A stretch of DNA of 64,000 nt. It comes from Gemmobacter serpentinus. GTDB lineage: Bacteria; Pseudomonadota; Alphaproteobacteria; Rhodobacterales; Rhodobacteraceae. Numbering within the stretch: the stretch's first letter is position 1; each line of letters starts with the position of its first letter. The stretch covers positions 62,001 through 126,000 of the forward strand of contig NZ_WCHR01000020.1 in NCBI RefSeq assembly GCF_008973825.1, in the 5' to 3' direction. The notes beneath the pieces are model-generated. The model searched no databases and had not been told where the DNA came from. It saw nothing but the letters and a program-made list of their open reading frames with translations. Positions 37,190-46,139 of this stretch are shown piece by piece. Both the position numbers and the translations under genes were made by a program.

Positions 37190-38146
37190 TCAACCCGGCA
37201 GCGCGCTGGCAGGCCCGGTATCGGTTTCGGACGCGCGGCTCACCAGCGCGCAACGCATCTGATCGAAGATGATATCCCGCGCCGCTGCGGCATAGGCCAG
37301 CAGCGGTGCTTCCTCGGCTCCGGCGAGGGCAATTTGCGCCAGATCCTCGGCCAGACCGATGTCGATCAGATGCGCCCAGGCACACAACTCGTGCAGGCGA
37401 TGCGTCACGAAATCCAGCGCGTCGCGCGCTACCGGATCGTCAGGCCAAAGCGGCGCGGCGGTCTGCCGCCCCCGCCCGAGAGGAGAGCTATGCACCGCAG
37501 AGCCCAGCAGGGTCAGCACCGCGCGCCGCCAATGGCCATATTCGCTTTGATCCGAGTGATCGAGGCCGATGCTATACAGCTTTTCCGCCACCAGCCGGAA
37601 GGCGCGCCCGCCCGCAATATGGCGACGCCAGAAATCATGTGCCTCATCGGCGCTGCGACAGGTGACAAAGGCCTGCGCCAATTTGCGGCGCAGCAGCAGC
37701 GCCAGCACCATATCAACATCCTCCGAGACCGAACGCGCCAGTTGCAGTGCCGGCACCGCAAGACCCGACAGCACCAGCTGGCGCAGGCCGGCCACGGTCT
37801 CGATCATGCGCCCGGTCAACAAATGCAGCGCGCAAAGCTGGTCATGGCTGAGCCGCAACCCATCCACCTGCCGCCCCACCCCGGCGGCACGATGCAGGCC
37901 GGTAAGCCAGATCAGCGCCTGATCGAACAGGCACAGCCCATCATGGGCGCGGCTGTCTGCGGCGGGCCGATCCGGTGCCTGCAGCGGGCGAAAGCCCGGC
38001 AAGGTGCGAATGGTCTGCCCCCAGATCCGGTCAAGATCATGGCCTTGCATCGCCCAGATCTGCCGGATCCGCGCCGCAAGCTGCGGCGACATTTCGCGGT
38101 AGAACGCCTCCGGTCCCAACATTGGATCTGCGCGATCAAACCTCAC
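37190..38146 (-). CDS. Uncharacterised helical protein divergent from RpoN paralog
   Basis: 318 residues from GTG 38146, six bases after AAGGA; ATG 38122 is the alternative. Nearly all helical, with a central L-A-R-S-V-S-E-D-V-D-M-V-L-A-L-L-L-R-R-K-L segment and R-A-F-R-L-V-A-E-K-L. A loose resemblance to DUF5677-like helical proteins is possible but not convincing. Only 29 bp separate its start from that of the RpoN-like gene, so the two promoters overlap or one is read from within the other gene. Confidence 0.65.
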   Translation of the reverse strand: MRFDRADPMLGPEAFYREMSPQLAARIRQIWAMQGHDLDRIWGQTIRTLPGFRPLQAPDRPAADSRAHDGLCLFDQALIWLTGLHRAAGVGRQVDGLRLSHDQLCALHLLTGRMIETVAGLRQLVLSGLAVPALQLARSVSEDVDMVLALLLRRKLAQAFVTCRSADEAHDFWRRHIAGGRAFRLVAEKLYSIGLDHSDQSEYGHWRRAVLTLLGSAVHSSPLGRGRQTAAPLWPDDPVARDALDFVTHRLHELCAWAHLIDIGLAEDLAQIALAGAEEAPLLAYAAAARDIIFDQMRCALVSRASETDTGPASALPG

Positions 38147-38175
38147 CTTGGATCCTTTTGCAAAGGGGCTATGCC

Positions 38176-39396
38176 ATGCCGATGACCGCACGGCTTGCAC
38201 AGGGTCAGCGCCAGTCGCTGGGCTTTCGCCAGATCCAGGCCATGGGCCTGTTGCGGCTGACCAATGAGGGGCTGGCCGCCGATCTCGCGCGGCGCGCAGC
38301 CGGCAACCCCTTCCTGCGCCTGCGACTTCCAGCCGGGGCGGCCTTTGCCGAATCCGATCTGGCGGCTGAGGATACCGGCGGGCTCTATGCCCATCTGACC
38401 GGCCAGTTGCGGCTGATCGCTGCGGCGCGCGCCGATCCGCATCTGACCCATGCGCTTCTGGAGGCGCTGGATCAGAACGGCTGGCTTGACCGCCCGCTGG
38501 CCACGATTGCCGCGTCCGTCCAACGTCCCCTTGCCGATGCCGAGGCCTTGCTGGCTGCGCTGCAACAAGGGGTGGAGCCGGTCGGGCTTTTCGCCCGCGA
38601 TCTGGCCGATTGCCTGCGCCTGCAAGCGGCAGATCGTGACCAGCTGACGCCGGTCATGGCGGCGGTGCTGCGGCATCTGGATCTGCTGACCAATGGCGGC
38701 ATGGCTACGCTGATCGCAGCCACCGGCGCCACGGCAGAGGAGGTCTCGCTGTGCCTTGCCCGCATCCGCCGGATGGATCCGCGGCCCGGGCTGGCCTTCG
38801 GCGGCGCCCCCGCACCGCTGCGGGCACCCGATGTCATCGTGTCGCGCGGCGCGGACGGCTGGCAGATCGGGTTGAATCGCAGCACCTTGCCTGTGCTTGA
38901 TCTTGCGCCCAAGGGGCCGATCGATGCGGGCCTGCGTGCCCTGCGATCCGAGGCAGAATGGTTGGCCAGCATCGTGGAGCGGCGCAATCGCACCGTGCTG
39001 GCGGTCGCCCGCGCCGTGCTGGATCGCCAGCGCGGCTTTCTGGACCATGGGCCGGGGGCGCTGCTGGCGCTCAGCCGCACGCAGATCGCGGCGGGGCTCG
39101 GCCTGCATGACAGCACCGTGGGCCGGGTCGCGCGCGACCTGCTGATCGAGACGCCGCAGGGCCTGCGCAGTCTGTGCAGCCTCTTCGGTGGCGGCCCAAC
39201 CGGGGCCGAGGCGGCAGGGGCTGCCATCCGGCATCGACTGGGCCAGTTGGTGGCGGCTGAACCCCCACAGGCACCGCTGGATGACGCGGCCCTTGCCGCC
39301 CGCCTGACCGCCGAGGGCAAGCCGTTGTCGCGCCGCACCGTCGCCAAATACCGCGCCATGCTGGGCATTGCACCTCAGGGCCAGCGACGGCGCTGA
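38176..39396 (+). CDS. Divergent, shortened RpoN (sigma-54) paralog
   Basis: 406 residues, against about 480 for usual RpoN. Region I is short but present (Q-G-Q-R-Q-S-L-G-F-R-Q-I-Q-A-M-G-L-L-R-L and N-P-F-L); the usual acidic region II is nearly absent. The core domain contains M-D-P-R-P-G, the helix-turn-helix H-D-S-T-V-G-R-V-A-R-D-L at about 311-322 and the RpoN box S-R-R-T-V-A-K-Y-R at 385-393 that reads the -24 element. Key DNA-contact motifs are intact, so it can probably recognise sigma-54 promoters. Its place beside the mim operon suggests a dedicated sigma factor; a housekeeping RpoN would be elsewhere. Confidence 0.88.
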   Translation: MPMTARLAQGQRQSLGFRQIQAMGLLRLTNEGLAADLARRAAGNPFLRLRLPAGAAFAESDLAAEDTGGLYAHLTGQLRLIAAARADPHLTHALLEALDQNGWLDRPLATIAASVQRPLADAEALLAALQQGVEPVGLFARDLADCLRLQAADRDQLTPVMAAVLRHLDLLTNGGMATLIAATGATAEEVSLCLARIRRMDPRPGLAFGGAPAPLRAPDVIVSRGADGWQIGLNRSTLPVLDLAPKGPIDAGLRALRSEAEWLASIVERRNRTVLAVARAVLDRQRGFLDHGPGALLALSRTQIAAGLGLHDSTVGRVARDLLIETPQGLRSLCSLFGGGPTGAEAAGAAIRHRLGQLVAAEPPQAPLDDAALAARLTAEGKPLSRRTVAKYRAMLGIAPQGQRRR

Positions 39397-39406
39397 TCGC
39401 GTCGCC

Positions 39407-41242
39407 TCAGTCACCGAGATGCTTGTAGATCGTGGTCCGCGACATGCCCAGGGCGCGCGCCGCCAGCGTAATATTGCCATCATGGTGTTGAACGCTGGCC
39501 CGGATGGTCTGGCACTGGCTTTCCTTCCAGGGGATGCCCGCGCATTGCCGGCAACAGGGCGCAGGCACGGGCTGCACCTGCACAGGCAAGAGCCCGTTCA
39601 GATCATGCGGCTCCAACAGGCCATCGGCGCAGGTCAGCACCGCCTGGGTTACACTCGCGCGCAGTTCATGCAGGTTGCCGGGCCAGTCATGCGCGCCCAG
39701 CCGGGCCATTGCCGCATCCGATATCCGCGCGCCCGGCCGCACCGCACGGGCAAAGCGCAGCGCCAGCGCCGCCAGATCGCCGCGCTGCCTGAGCGGCGGC
39801 AGGTCCAACCGGAAACCTTCCAGCCGGTAACGCAGCGCGGGCAATAACCCCGCCAAGCCATCAGGGTCACTGGTCACGCTGATGACCCGCACATCACAGC
39901 AGACCAAGGCACCGCTTTGCGGCTGACGGTATTCGCCCGCATCCAGCACCCCGGCCAGGGCAGCCTGTGCCGAATGGGGCAACGCCGTCACCTCATCCAG
40001 CACCAAGGTGCCGCCATGGGCCTGCTGCAACAGGCCCGGCCGCTGGCCATCACCCAGAAGTTGCACCAGATCCGCCTCCGCCAGAAGCCGCCCATCCAGC
40101 GTGACCATCGGGCCGGACCGGCCCGATGCACCATGTGCCAGCCGCGCGATCAGCGCCTTGCCCGTGCCGGTCTCGCCACTGATGGCGATTGCCGCGCCCC
40201 GCCGTGCCGCATCCGGCAGCGCCTGCAATTGTTGCCAAAGTGCCGGATCCTCGACCACCACGTCGCGAAACAGATTGCGCGCAGGGGCAGCCGGCTCCGC
40301 CAATGTCGGCTTCAAGCGCCGCGCCAGCGCGAAACTGGCGCGGTTCGCCACGCAGCGCAGCGACACCGCCGATCCGATCCGGTCGCGAATGCGCAGCGTC
40401 TCGCCCTCGGCCAGACGGCGCTGGATGGCGGAAAAGGGTTGTTCAAAGATCCGGTCGAAGTTTTCGCCCAGCAACCGCGGAAAGCCGGTCAGGAACATCT
40501 CGCCCTTGCGGTTCACCGCCGTCAGCGTCAGATCCTCGGCCAGAACCAGCATCCCCATCGACAAGGTGCCGAGATATTCGGGGCGCGGATGGAATTGCAG
40601 CACGATGCTGCGGTCATGGCGGGCGCGGATCAGGCTGTTCTCGATGCTGGAGGCCGACATCTGCACCAATGCCGCCGTATGCTGCTGCCGCACCGCCGAC
40701 ATGGAGGATGCATCCAGCACCCCGGCCAGCCGCCCTGCTCCATCAAAGATCGGGGCCGAGATGCAGGAGACATCCCCATGCGCCCGCAGGAAATGTTCGC
40801 CGCCATAGACCTGCGCCGGGCGTCCGGTTGCGATGCAGACCCCCATCGCATTGGTGCCGCGCAGATCCTCGCTCCAGACCGAGCCGGGCACGACTTGCGC
40901 CCCGGCATCGGTCTCGGCGAATTGCGCATCCTGCAGCGTGTCGAGCACCACCCCTTCGGGCGAGCCGAGCGCGATCATGAAGTTGGATCCGGCGATCTGG
41001 TCGAACAGCAATTCCAGCTCGGGCCGGGCAAAGCGGATCAGATCGGCGTGCAACTGGCGAGAGACGGTAAACTCGTTTTCCGACAGGATCATTCTGCGCG
41101 CACGATCCAGCGGATCCAGCCCATGCGACAGGCTGCGCAGCCAGCTTTCGGTGATATCGCCCGGCAAGGCCCCACCCGGAAACCTGCCTTGCGATTCAAG
41201 CTGATGGCGGGCGCGTGTCAGCGCCGAAGTCTGCATCTCCAT
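39407..41242 (-). CDS. AcoR/NtrC-type regulator lacking GAFTGA
   Basis: 611 residues from ATG 41242; an ATG at 41272 is less likely. A GAF-type sensor region (about 60-230) and a PAS-like segment precede an AAA+ domain with Walker A G-E-T-G-T-G-K at 356-362, Walker B T-L-V-L-D-E at 412-417 and R-Y-R-L near 471-474. Where GAFTGA should be (about 397-405) there is only a short G-D-G-Q-R-P-G-L. A Fis-type helix-turn-helix lies at 590-608. Without the GAFTGA loop it should not remodel sigma-54 holoenzyme in the normal way. MimR of mycobacteria, which have no sigma-54, is a related case. It converges on the RpoN paralog, 10 bp apart. Confidence 0.9.
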   Translation of the reverse strand: MEMQTSALTRARHQLESQGRFPGGALPGDITESWLRSLSHGLDPLDRARRMILSENEFTVSRQLHADLIRFARPELELLFDQIAGSNFMIALGSPEGVVLDTLQDAQFAETDAGAQVVPGSVWSEDLRGTNAMGVCIATGRPAQVYGGEHFLRAHGDVSCISAPIFDGAGRLAGVLDASSMSAVRQQHTAALVQMSASSIENSLIRARHDRSIVLQFHPRPEYLGTLSMGMLVLAEDLTLTAVNRKGEMFLTGFPRLLGENFDRIFEQPFSAIQRRLAEGETLRIRDRIGSAVSLRCVANRASFALARRLKPTLAEPAAPARNLFRDVVVEDPALWQQLQALPDAARRGAAIAISGETGTGKALIARLAHGASGRSGPMVTLDGRLLAEADLVQLLGDGQRPGLLQQAHGGTLVLDEVTALPHSAQAALAGVLDAGEYRQPQSGALVCCDVRVISVTSDPDGLAGLLPALRYRLEGFRLDLPPLRQRGDLAALALRFARAVRPGARISDAAMARLGAHDWPGNLHELRASVTQAVLTCADGLLEPHDLNGLLPVQVQPVPAPCCRQCAGIPWKESQCQTIRASVQHHDGNITLAARALGMSRTTIYKHLGD

Positions 41243-41626
41243 GGGCTCGGCCCCTCCCCGGACCTTCTCCATTCCCGTGCCCGTTCGGAACCTGCGCCCG
41301 CTTACGCCGACGCGTAACACAAAGGCCCTTCCCGTGGCGGTCGCGCCCCCGAACCTGACAAAGCGTATCGGCTGGGCGCCCCCTGTCAATCGCCGCGCAT
41401 GATTCGCGGCGCGGGTGTTCAGGATCTGGACATCCGCGCCGATGAGATCACGCCGCGCAGCCGATCCGGCCGGAATGTCCAGCGCCTGAACGCCACGAAA
41501 CCGCACTTCGTCCAGATCGCGAACGGCTGCATCTGCGGCATGGGCTTTCGTTGCACCGGGCCGCACCTGAGCCGAAAACTGCCCCTCACCGCCGAGGAGA
41601 GCGGTATCCGAGGAGGTTAGCCAACC
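41243..41626. other. Divergent control region, regulator / alcohol dehydrogenase
   Basis: 384 bp between divergent genes. A 73-codon open frame (41399-41620) has no ribosome site or family resemblance. No convincing sigma-54 site: a TGGGCTTTCGTTGCA stretch at 41541-41555 has the GG-GC spacing one base short. A GAGGAGG ribosome site for the dehydrogenase lies at the right edge. Confidence 0.5.
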
Positions 41627-42679
41627 ATGAAAGCCCAGGTTCTTCATGCCTATGATCCCGCTTTGACCGCGCCTGAATGGGTGCGCGAGACCGAAGTGGC
41701 CGATCCCAAGATCATCAAATCGAATGACGTCATCATCCGCATCGGCGGCGCAGGCGTCTGCCGCACCGATCTGCATATCATCGAGGGGGTCTGGCGCCCC
41801 CATACCGATCCGACCGGCACCGGGTTGCTGCCGCTGATCATGGGCCATGAGAATGCGGGCTGGATCGAGGAGATCGGCCCCGAGGTCGAGGGCTTCCGCA
41901 AGGGCGATCCGGTCATCGTGCATCCCAAGGTCACTGGTGGCACCTGTATTGCCTGCCGCCGTGGCCATGACATGCATGGCGAGGGCAAGTTTCCCGGGCT
42001 GGACAGCAACGGTGGATATGCTGAACTGCTGCACACTTCGGCCCGCAATCTGATCGCTTTGCCCAAGACCCTGGCACCGCGCGATGTGGCGCCCTATGCC
42101 GATGCCGGGCTGACCGCCTATCGCGCGGCCAAAAAGGCCGCGCAGCAATTGCTGCCCGATCATGCGGCGGTGGTCATCGGCGCGGGCGGGCTTGGCCATA
42201 TCGGCATTCAGGTCCTGCGCGCGATGTGCGCGGCACGGATCATCGTGGTCGATACCTCTGACGCCTCGCTGTCGCTGGCGGGCGAACATGGTGCCGATCA
42301 CCTGATCAAAGCCGATGGCGGCGAGGTCGAGGCCGTCTTGGCGCTGACCGGCGGCAAGGGGGCCGAGGCGGTAATCGATTTCGTGGGCGAAAAGGGCACC
42401 ACGAAAAAGGGCATCGACATGACCCGCGCCATGGGCAGCTATTACGTCGTGGGCTACGGCGAGGATATTCGCGTGCCCACCGTCGACATGGTGATTACCG
42501 AAAAGAACATCATCGGCAATCTGGTCGGCACATGGGCCGAACTGACCGAACTGATGGCGCTGGCCGATCGCGGTTTGGTGGAACTGGCCACCAAGCATTA
42601 CCGCCTGTCGGAAGCCAATCAGGCGCTGCAGGACCTGCATCACGGCAAGATCCGGGGCCGCGCCGTTCTGGTGCCCTGA
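41627..42679 (+). CDS. NAD(P)-dependent zinc alcohol dehydrogenase of the mim island
   Basis: 350 residues with a strong ribosome site. Catalytic zinc ligands Cys45 and His74 with Glu75, and Rossmann motif G-A-G-G-L-G at 185-190. It belongs to the alcohol dehydrogenase type found beside actinobacterial propane monooxygenase operons. The structural-zinc loop is reduced: Cys107 and Cys110 remain, but the first and fourth usual cysteine positions are glycine (V-T-G-G-T-C and D-M-H-G-E-G). It probably oxidises the alcohol made by MimABCD. Confidence 0.9.
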   Translation: MKAQVLHAYDPALTAPEWVRETEVADPKIIKSNDVIIRIGGAGVCRTDLHIIEGVWRPHTDPTGTGLLPLIMGHENAGWIEEIGPEVEGFRKGDPVIVHPKVTGGTCIACRRGHDMHGEGKFPGLDSNGGYAELLHTSARNLIALPKTLAPRDVAPYADAGLTAYRAAKKAAQQLLPDHAAVVIGAGGLGHIGIQVLRAMCAARIIVVDTSDASLSLAGEHGADHLIKADGGEVEAVLALTGGKGAEAVIDFVGEKGTTKKGIDMTRAMGSYYVVGYGEDIRVPTVDMVITEKNIIGNLVGTWAELTELMALADRGLVELATKHYRLSEANQALQDLHHGKIRGRAVLVP

Positions 42680-42686
42680 TCCCGCC

Positions 42687-42730
42687 AGGTCGCCCGCTCT
42701 GGCCCGGTGCGGAGCCTGGGCGGGCGACCT
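42687..42730 (+). terminator. Terminator-like hairpin after alcohol dehydrogenase
   Basis: An 11-bp perfect stem (42687-42697 with 42720-42730) with a 22-nt loop, followed by TTTG. It begins 7 nt after the dehydrogenase stop and separates this gene from the ABC operon. Confidence 0.6.
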
Positions 42731-42765
42731 TTGACCGCAACCATAAATGATTTCGGGAGGATGTC

Positions 42766-44316
42766 ATGACCACCACCAGAACCCGGCTTCGGCGGGGCGC
42801 GCTGGCCAGCACCACGCTGGCAGGAACGGCCTTGATCCTTGGTGCAAGCGGCACCATGGCGCAGGACTATTCCAGATACGGTATCCAGGCCGATACGCCC
42901 GGTATCTGCAGCTTTGAAGCCATCGATGCCAAGGATTATTCCGGTCGCACCCTCAATGTGATCACTCATGCGATCCCGGTGATCGGCGAGCCTACGGCAC
43001 TCCATGCCCAGCAGTTTCAGGAATTGACCGGCGCCACGGTCAATGTCGTGCATGTGCCCTTCGGTGATCTGTTCCAGCGCATCATGATCCCGTTCCAGAC
43101 CCAGCAATCGGCCTATGATGTGCTGTTCTACGGCTCGCTCTGGCTGGGTGATTTCAACCCCTATCTCGCCGAGGTGCCCGAGGCCTATCAACAGGTCTCC
43201 GGGATGCAGGCAGTGACTGAAACCTATCGCGGCGTCGCCAGCTGGGGTGGCAAGATGCTGCAATATACCATGGATGGGGACCGCCATTACCTGAAATATC
43301 GCGCCGATGTCTTTGCCAACCCCGAGGCGCAGGCACTGTTCAAGGAAAAGACCGGCCGCGATCTGACCGTGCCCGCCACATGGGAAGAATACAACGAAGT
43401 CGCGGCCGTCTTCACCAATACCGATTGGGACAATGACGGCGCGCCGAATTTCGGCACCGCCGAGGTGACCAAACGCGACGATCTGATGTTTTCGGCCTTC
43501 ATCAGCCGGGTTGCGCCCTATGCGAAACATCCCGATGTGAAGGGCGGCTTCTTCTTTGATCTGGAGACGATGACCCCGCAGGTCAACACCCCCGGCTGGG
43601 TGCGTGGGCTGGAGCTGTTCGTGGCGGCGCAAGCCTCGATGCCGCCCGGCGGCACCTCTTTCGGGCTGGGCGACGAGATCTTCTCCTTCGGGGGCGGGCA
43701 GACGCTGATGTCCTATAGCTGGGATGATGCCTTCATCCAGGCGATGCAGGAAGACAGCCCGATCCGCAACAAGGTGGCGGCTGCGATGCTGCCCGGCGCG
43801 GCAGAGGTCTGGAACCGCGACACCGGCCAATGGGACAAGTTCGACGAACCGAACCGTGTGGCCTATGTCACCTGGGGCTGGACTTCGGCGGTGGCAAAAG
43901 ACAGCCAGAACCAGGACATGGCCTTCGATTTCCTGTGTTTCTTCGCCAATGAGGGCAATACCGAATCCGATCTGCAGATCGGCCGTTTCGGCATCAACCC
44001 TTATCGTGACAGCCATTTTGACCCGGCCTTCTATGAAAGCGCGCTTGGCTGGGACAAGGCGGTGGCCGAAACCTATACCGCGACGCTGAAAGGCATCGAC
44101 ACTGCGCCCAATCAGGTCTTCGACCTGCGCGTGCCGGGTGTGGGCGAGTTCATGTCATCTCTGGCCGCAGGTGTCGCCCGGGCGCAATCAGGCGAACAAA
44201 GCCCGCAACAGGCGCTGGATGGCGTGGCCGCAGAATGGACCGCCATTGTGGAGCGTATCGGCCCTGACCGCGTGCGCGAGGCCTATGCCAATGTGGTGGC
44301 GCTGGAAGACCGCTGA
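42766..44316 (+). CDS. ABC sugar/polyol-type substrate-binding protein
   Basis: 516 residues with an N-terminal signal sequence (twin basic residues, hydrophobic stretch, A-Q-D at about 33). A family 1 extracellular solute-binding protein, large for the class, with H-A-Q-Q-F-Q-E-L-T-G-A-T-V and Y-D-V-L-F-Y-G-S. Ribosome site GGGAGG. First gene of a five-gene importer operon. The gene order with two separate ATPases resembles the rhizobial glycerol importer GlpSTPQUV, so a polyol or sugar alcohol is a reasonable guess. Confidence 0.9.
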   Translation: MTTTRTRLRRGALASTTLAGTALILGASGTMAQDYSRYGIQADTPGICSFEAIDAKDYSGRTLNVITHAIPVIGEPTALHAQQFQELTGATVNVVHVPFGDLFQRIMIPFQTQQSAYDVLFYGSLWLGDFNPYLAEVPEAYQQVSGMQAVTETYRGVASWGGKMLQYTMDGDRHYLKYRADVFANPEAQALFKEKTGRDLTVPATWEEYNEVAAVFTNTDWDNDGAPNFGTAEVTKRDDLMFSAFISRVAPYAKHPDVKGGFFFDLETMTPQVNTPGWVRGLELFVAAQASMPPGGTSFGLGDEIFSFGGGQTLMSYSWDDAFIQAMQEDSPIRNKVAAAMLPGAAEVWNRDTGQWDKFDEPNRVAYVTWGWTSAVAKDSQNQDMAFDFLCFFANEGNTESDLQIGRFGINPYRDSHFDPAFYESALGWDKAVAETYTATLKGIDTAPNQVFDLRVPGVGEFMSSLAAGVARAQSGEQSPQQALDGVAAEWTAIVERIGPDRVREAYANVVALEDR

Positions 44317-44430
44317 TTGCGGCGGCGGGCTGGACCTTACCGGCCTTTTCCCGCCCCGCCTTGCTGCGCCTTTGTCCCGGCCCTGACACCGGGGCAAAGG
44401 CCCTTCCTCCGGAACCACAAAGGGGGCGCC

Positions 44431-45300
44431 ATGTATCGCCAGAAATATATCTTCCTGCTACCGGGGCTATTGGTCCTGATCGCGGTCATCCTGTTCCCGC
44501 TGATCTTCACCATCCGCGTCAGCTTTTCGTCCTGGGATGTCTATAATCCCGGCCTGAACGATGCAGGCGGCGCGATGTATGCCCGGATGTGGGAGGATGC
44601 CCGCTATTGGCAGGCGTTGTGGCGGCTGTCGCTTCTGAGTGTTGCGACCGTGCTGATCCAATATCTGCTGGGTTTTGCCCTGGCGCTGCTGGTCTGGCGC
44701 GACATCGCCGCGCGGCGGTTTTTCCGCGTGCTGTTTCTGGTGCCGATGATGACGACGCCGGTGGTGATGTCGGTGATCTGGCGCACGATCTTTCATGAAA
44801 GCCTTGGGCCGCTGAACCCCATCCTCGAGGGGTTGGGCATCGGCGCGCAGCCCTGGCTGTCGCATCCCGGCTTCGCCTTTGTCGCCGTGATCATCGTGGA
44901 GGTCTGGCAATGGACGCCCTTCATGTTCCTGCTGCTGCTGGCGGGCCTGCTGTCGCTGCCGTCCGAGCCGTTCTTGGCCGCCAAGATCGACGGGGCCGGG
45001 CCGATCCGCACCTTCCTGTCGGTGACATTCCCGATGATGGGCGCGATTTCGGTCGGCGCGATCCTGATCCGCGCCATCGAGGCATCCAAGATCATGGAAA
45101 CCGTCTATGTCCTGACCTCGGGGGGCCCCGGCACCTCGACCGAGACGGTGAGCTATTACATCTATATTCGCGGGATGCGGGATTTCCAGATCGGCTATTC
45201 GGCGGCGCTGTCTCTGACCTATCTCATCATCATGGCAGTGGCGCTGACCCTGATCGCCAAGGCCCTGATGCGATTGATGGTGCGGGGGGCCGGGGCATGA
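44431..45300 (+). CDS. ABC sugar-type permease, first subunit
   Basis: 289 residues from ATG 44431 (AAAGGGGG upstream). Six membrane segments and the cytoplasmic EAA-like loop E-P-F-L-A-A-K-I-D-G-A-G-P-I-R-T-F that contacts the ATPase. MalF-like family. Overlaps the next gene by 4 bp. Confidence 0.92.
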   Translation: MYRQKYIFLLPGLLVLIAVILFPLIFTIRVSFSSWDVYNPGLNDAGGAMYARMWEDARYWQALWRLSLLSVATVLIQYLLGFALALLVWRDIAARRFFRVLFLVPMMTTPVVMSVIWRTIFHESLGPLNPILEGLGIGAQPWLSHPGFAFVAVIIVEVWQWTPFMFLLLLAGLLSLPSEPFLAAKIDGAGPIRTFLSVTFPMMGAISVGAILIRAIEASKIMETVYVLTSGGPGTSTETVSYYIYIRGMRDFQIGYSAALSLTYLIIMAVALTLIAKALMRLMVRGAGA

Positions 45301-46139
45301 GAACGCTGTATCTGGCGCTGAAATACCTGGCCGTCACCCTGTGGTCTGCCTTTGTGATCTTTCCGTTTCTGTGGATGCTGAGCACCAGCTTCAAGACCCA
45401 GAACGCCGTGACCGGCGGCGCGACATGGCTGCCATGGCTGCAATTCGAGCCATCGCTTGCCGGGTGGCGGGCGCTGTTCGGCGGCGCGGGCGGGGTCAAT
45501 ATCGTGAAACCCTATCTGAATTCGGTGGTGGTGACCGGCACGGCCTCGGCGATCGCTCTGGTCCTTGGCACGCTGGCCGCTTACGGCTTGTCGCGTTTCA
45601 GCTTCCGCGCCGGCCCGATCCGCAATGGCGACATCACCTTCTTCTTCATCAGCCAGCGCATCATGCCGCCCATCGTGCTGGCGATCCCGTTCTTTCTGAT
45701 GCTGCGCTGGCTGGGGCTTCTGGACAGCCTGCCGGGGCTGATCCTTGTCTATGTCGCCGCGCTGATGCCGATCGCGGTCTGGGTCATGGTGGATTTCTTC
45801 AACACCATTCCCCGCGCGTTGGATGAAATGGCGTGGATGGATGGCTGCACGCCGGTCACCACCTTTATCCGGGTGATCCTGCCCAATGTCCTGCCGGGAC
45901 TGGTGGTGGCGGGCATGTTCTGCCTGATCTTCGGCTGGAACGACTTTTTCTTCGCCTTCACGCTGACCTTCACCAAGACGCAACTTCTGCCGGTCTCCAT
46001 CGTGGCGCTGAATTCATCAGTGACGCCGTGGTGGTCGCTGTCGGCTGCCGCCATCGTCTCAGTCGCGCCGCTGGCGGTGCTGGCCTTTGTGGTCGAACGC
46101 TTCCTTGCAAGCGGTGGCCTGAAAGGGGCGGTGCGCTGA
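45297..46139 (+). CDS. ABC sugar-type permease, second subunit
   Basis: 280 residues, MalG-like, six membrane segments, EAA loop A-L-D-E-M-A-W-M-D-G-C-T-P-V-T-T-F. Start overlaps the previous stop (ATGA) and its stop overlaps the next start (TGATG), so translation is coupled throughout. Confidence 0.92.
   Translation: MRTLYLALKYLAVTLWSAFVIFPFLWMLSTSFKTQNAVTGGATWLPWLQFEPSLAGWRALFGGAGGVNIVKPYLNSVVVTGTASAIALVLGTLAAYGLSRFSFRAGPIRNGDITFFFISQRIMPPIVLAIPFFLMLRWLGLLDSLPGLILVYVAALMPIAVWVMVDFFNTIPRALDEMAWMDGCTPVTTFIRVILPNVLPGLVVAGMFCLIFGWNDFFFAFTLTFTKTQLLPVSIVALNSSVTPWWSLSAAAIVSVAPLAVLAFVVERFLASGGLKGAVR

Noticed and set aside
34741-38146. Phage defence or toxin-antitoxin explanation for the unknown gene block
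   Set aside because: No nuclease, NTPase, Toll/TIR, reverse transcriptase or toxin motif is visible; position points to the monooxygenase/RpoN context instead.
41541-41555. Sigma-54-like site before the alcohol dehydrogenase at 41627
   Set aside because: GG and GC are separated by nine bases instead of ten and the -24 part is TGGGC; not credible as a sigma-54 promoter.
41243-42643. N-terminal extension joining the 39407-41242 regulator frame to the region opposite the alcohol dehydrogenase
   Set aside because: The extension is antisense to the well-supported alcohol dehydrogenase gene and its control region; the regulator's own start at 41242 fits.
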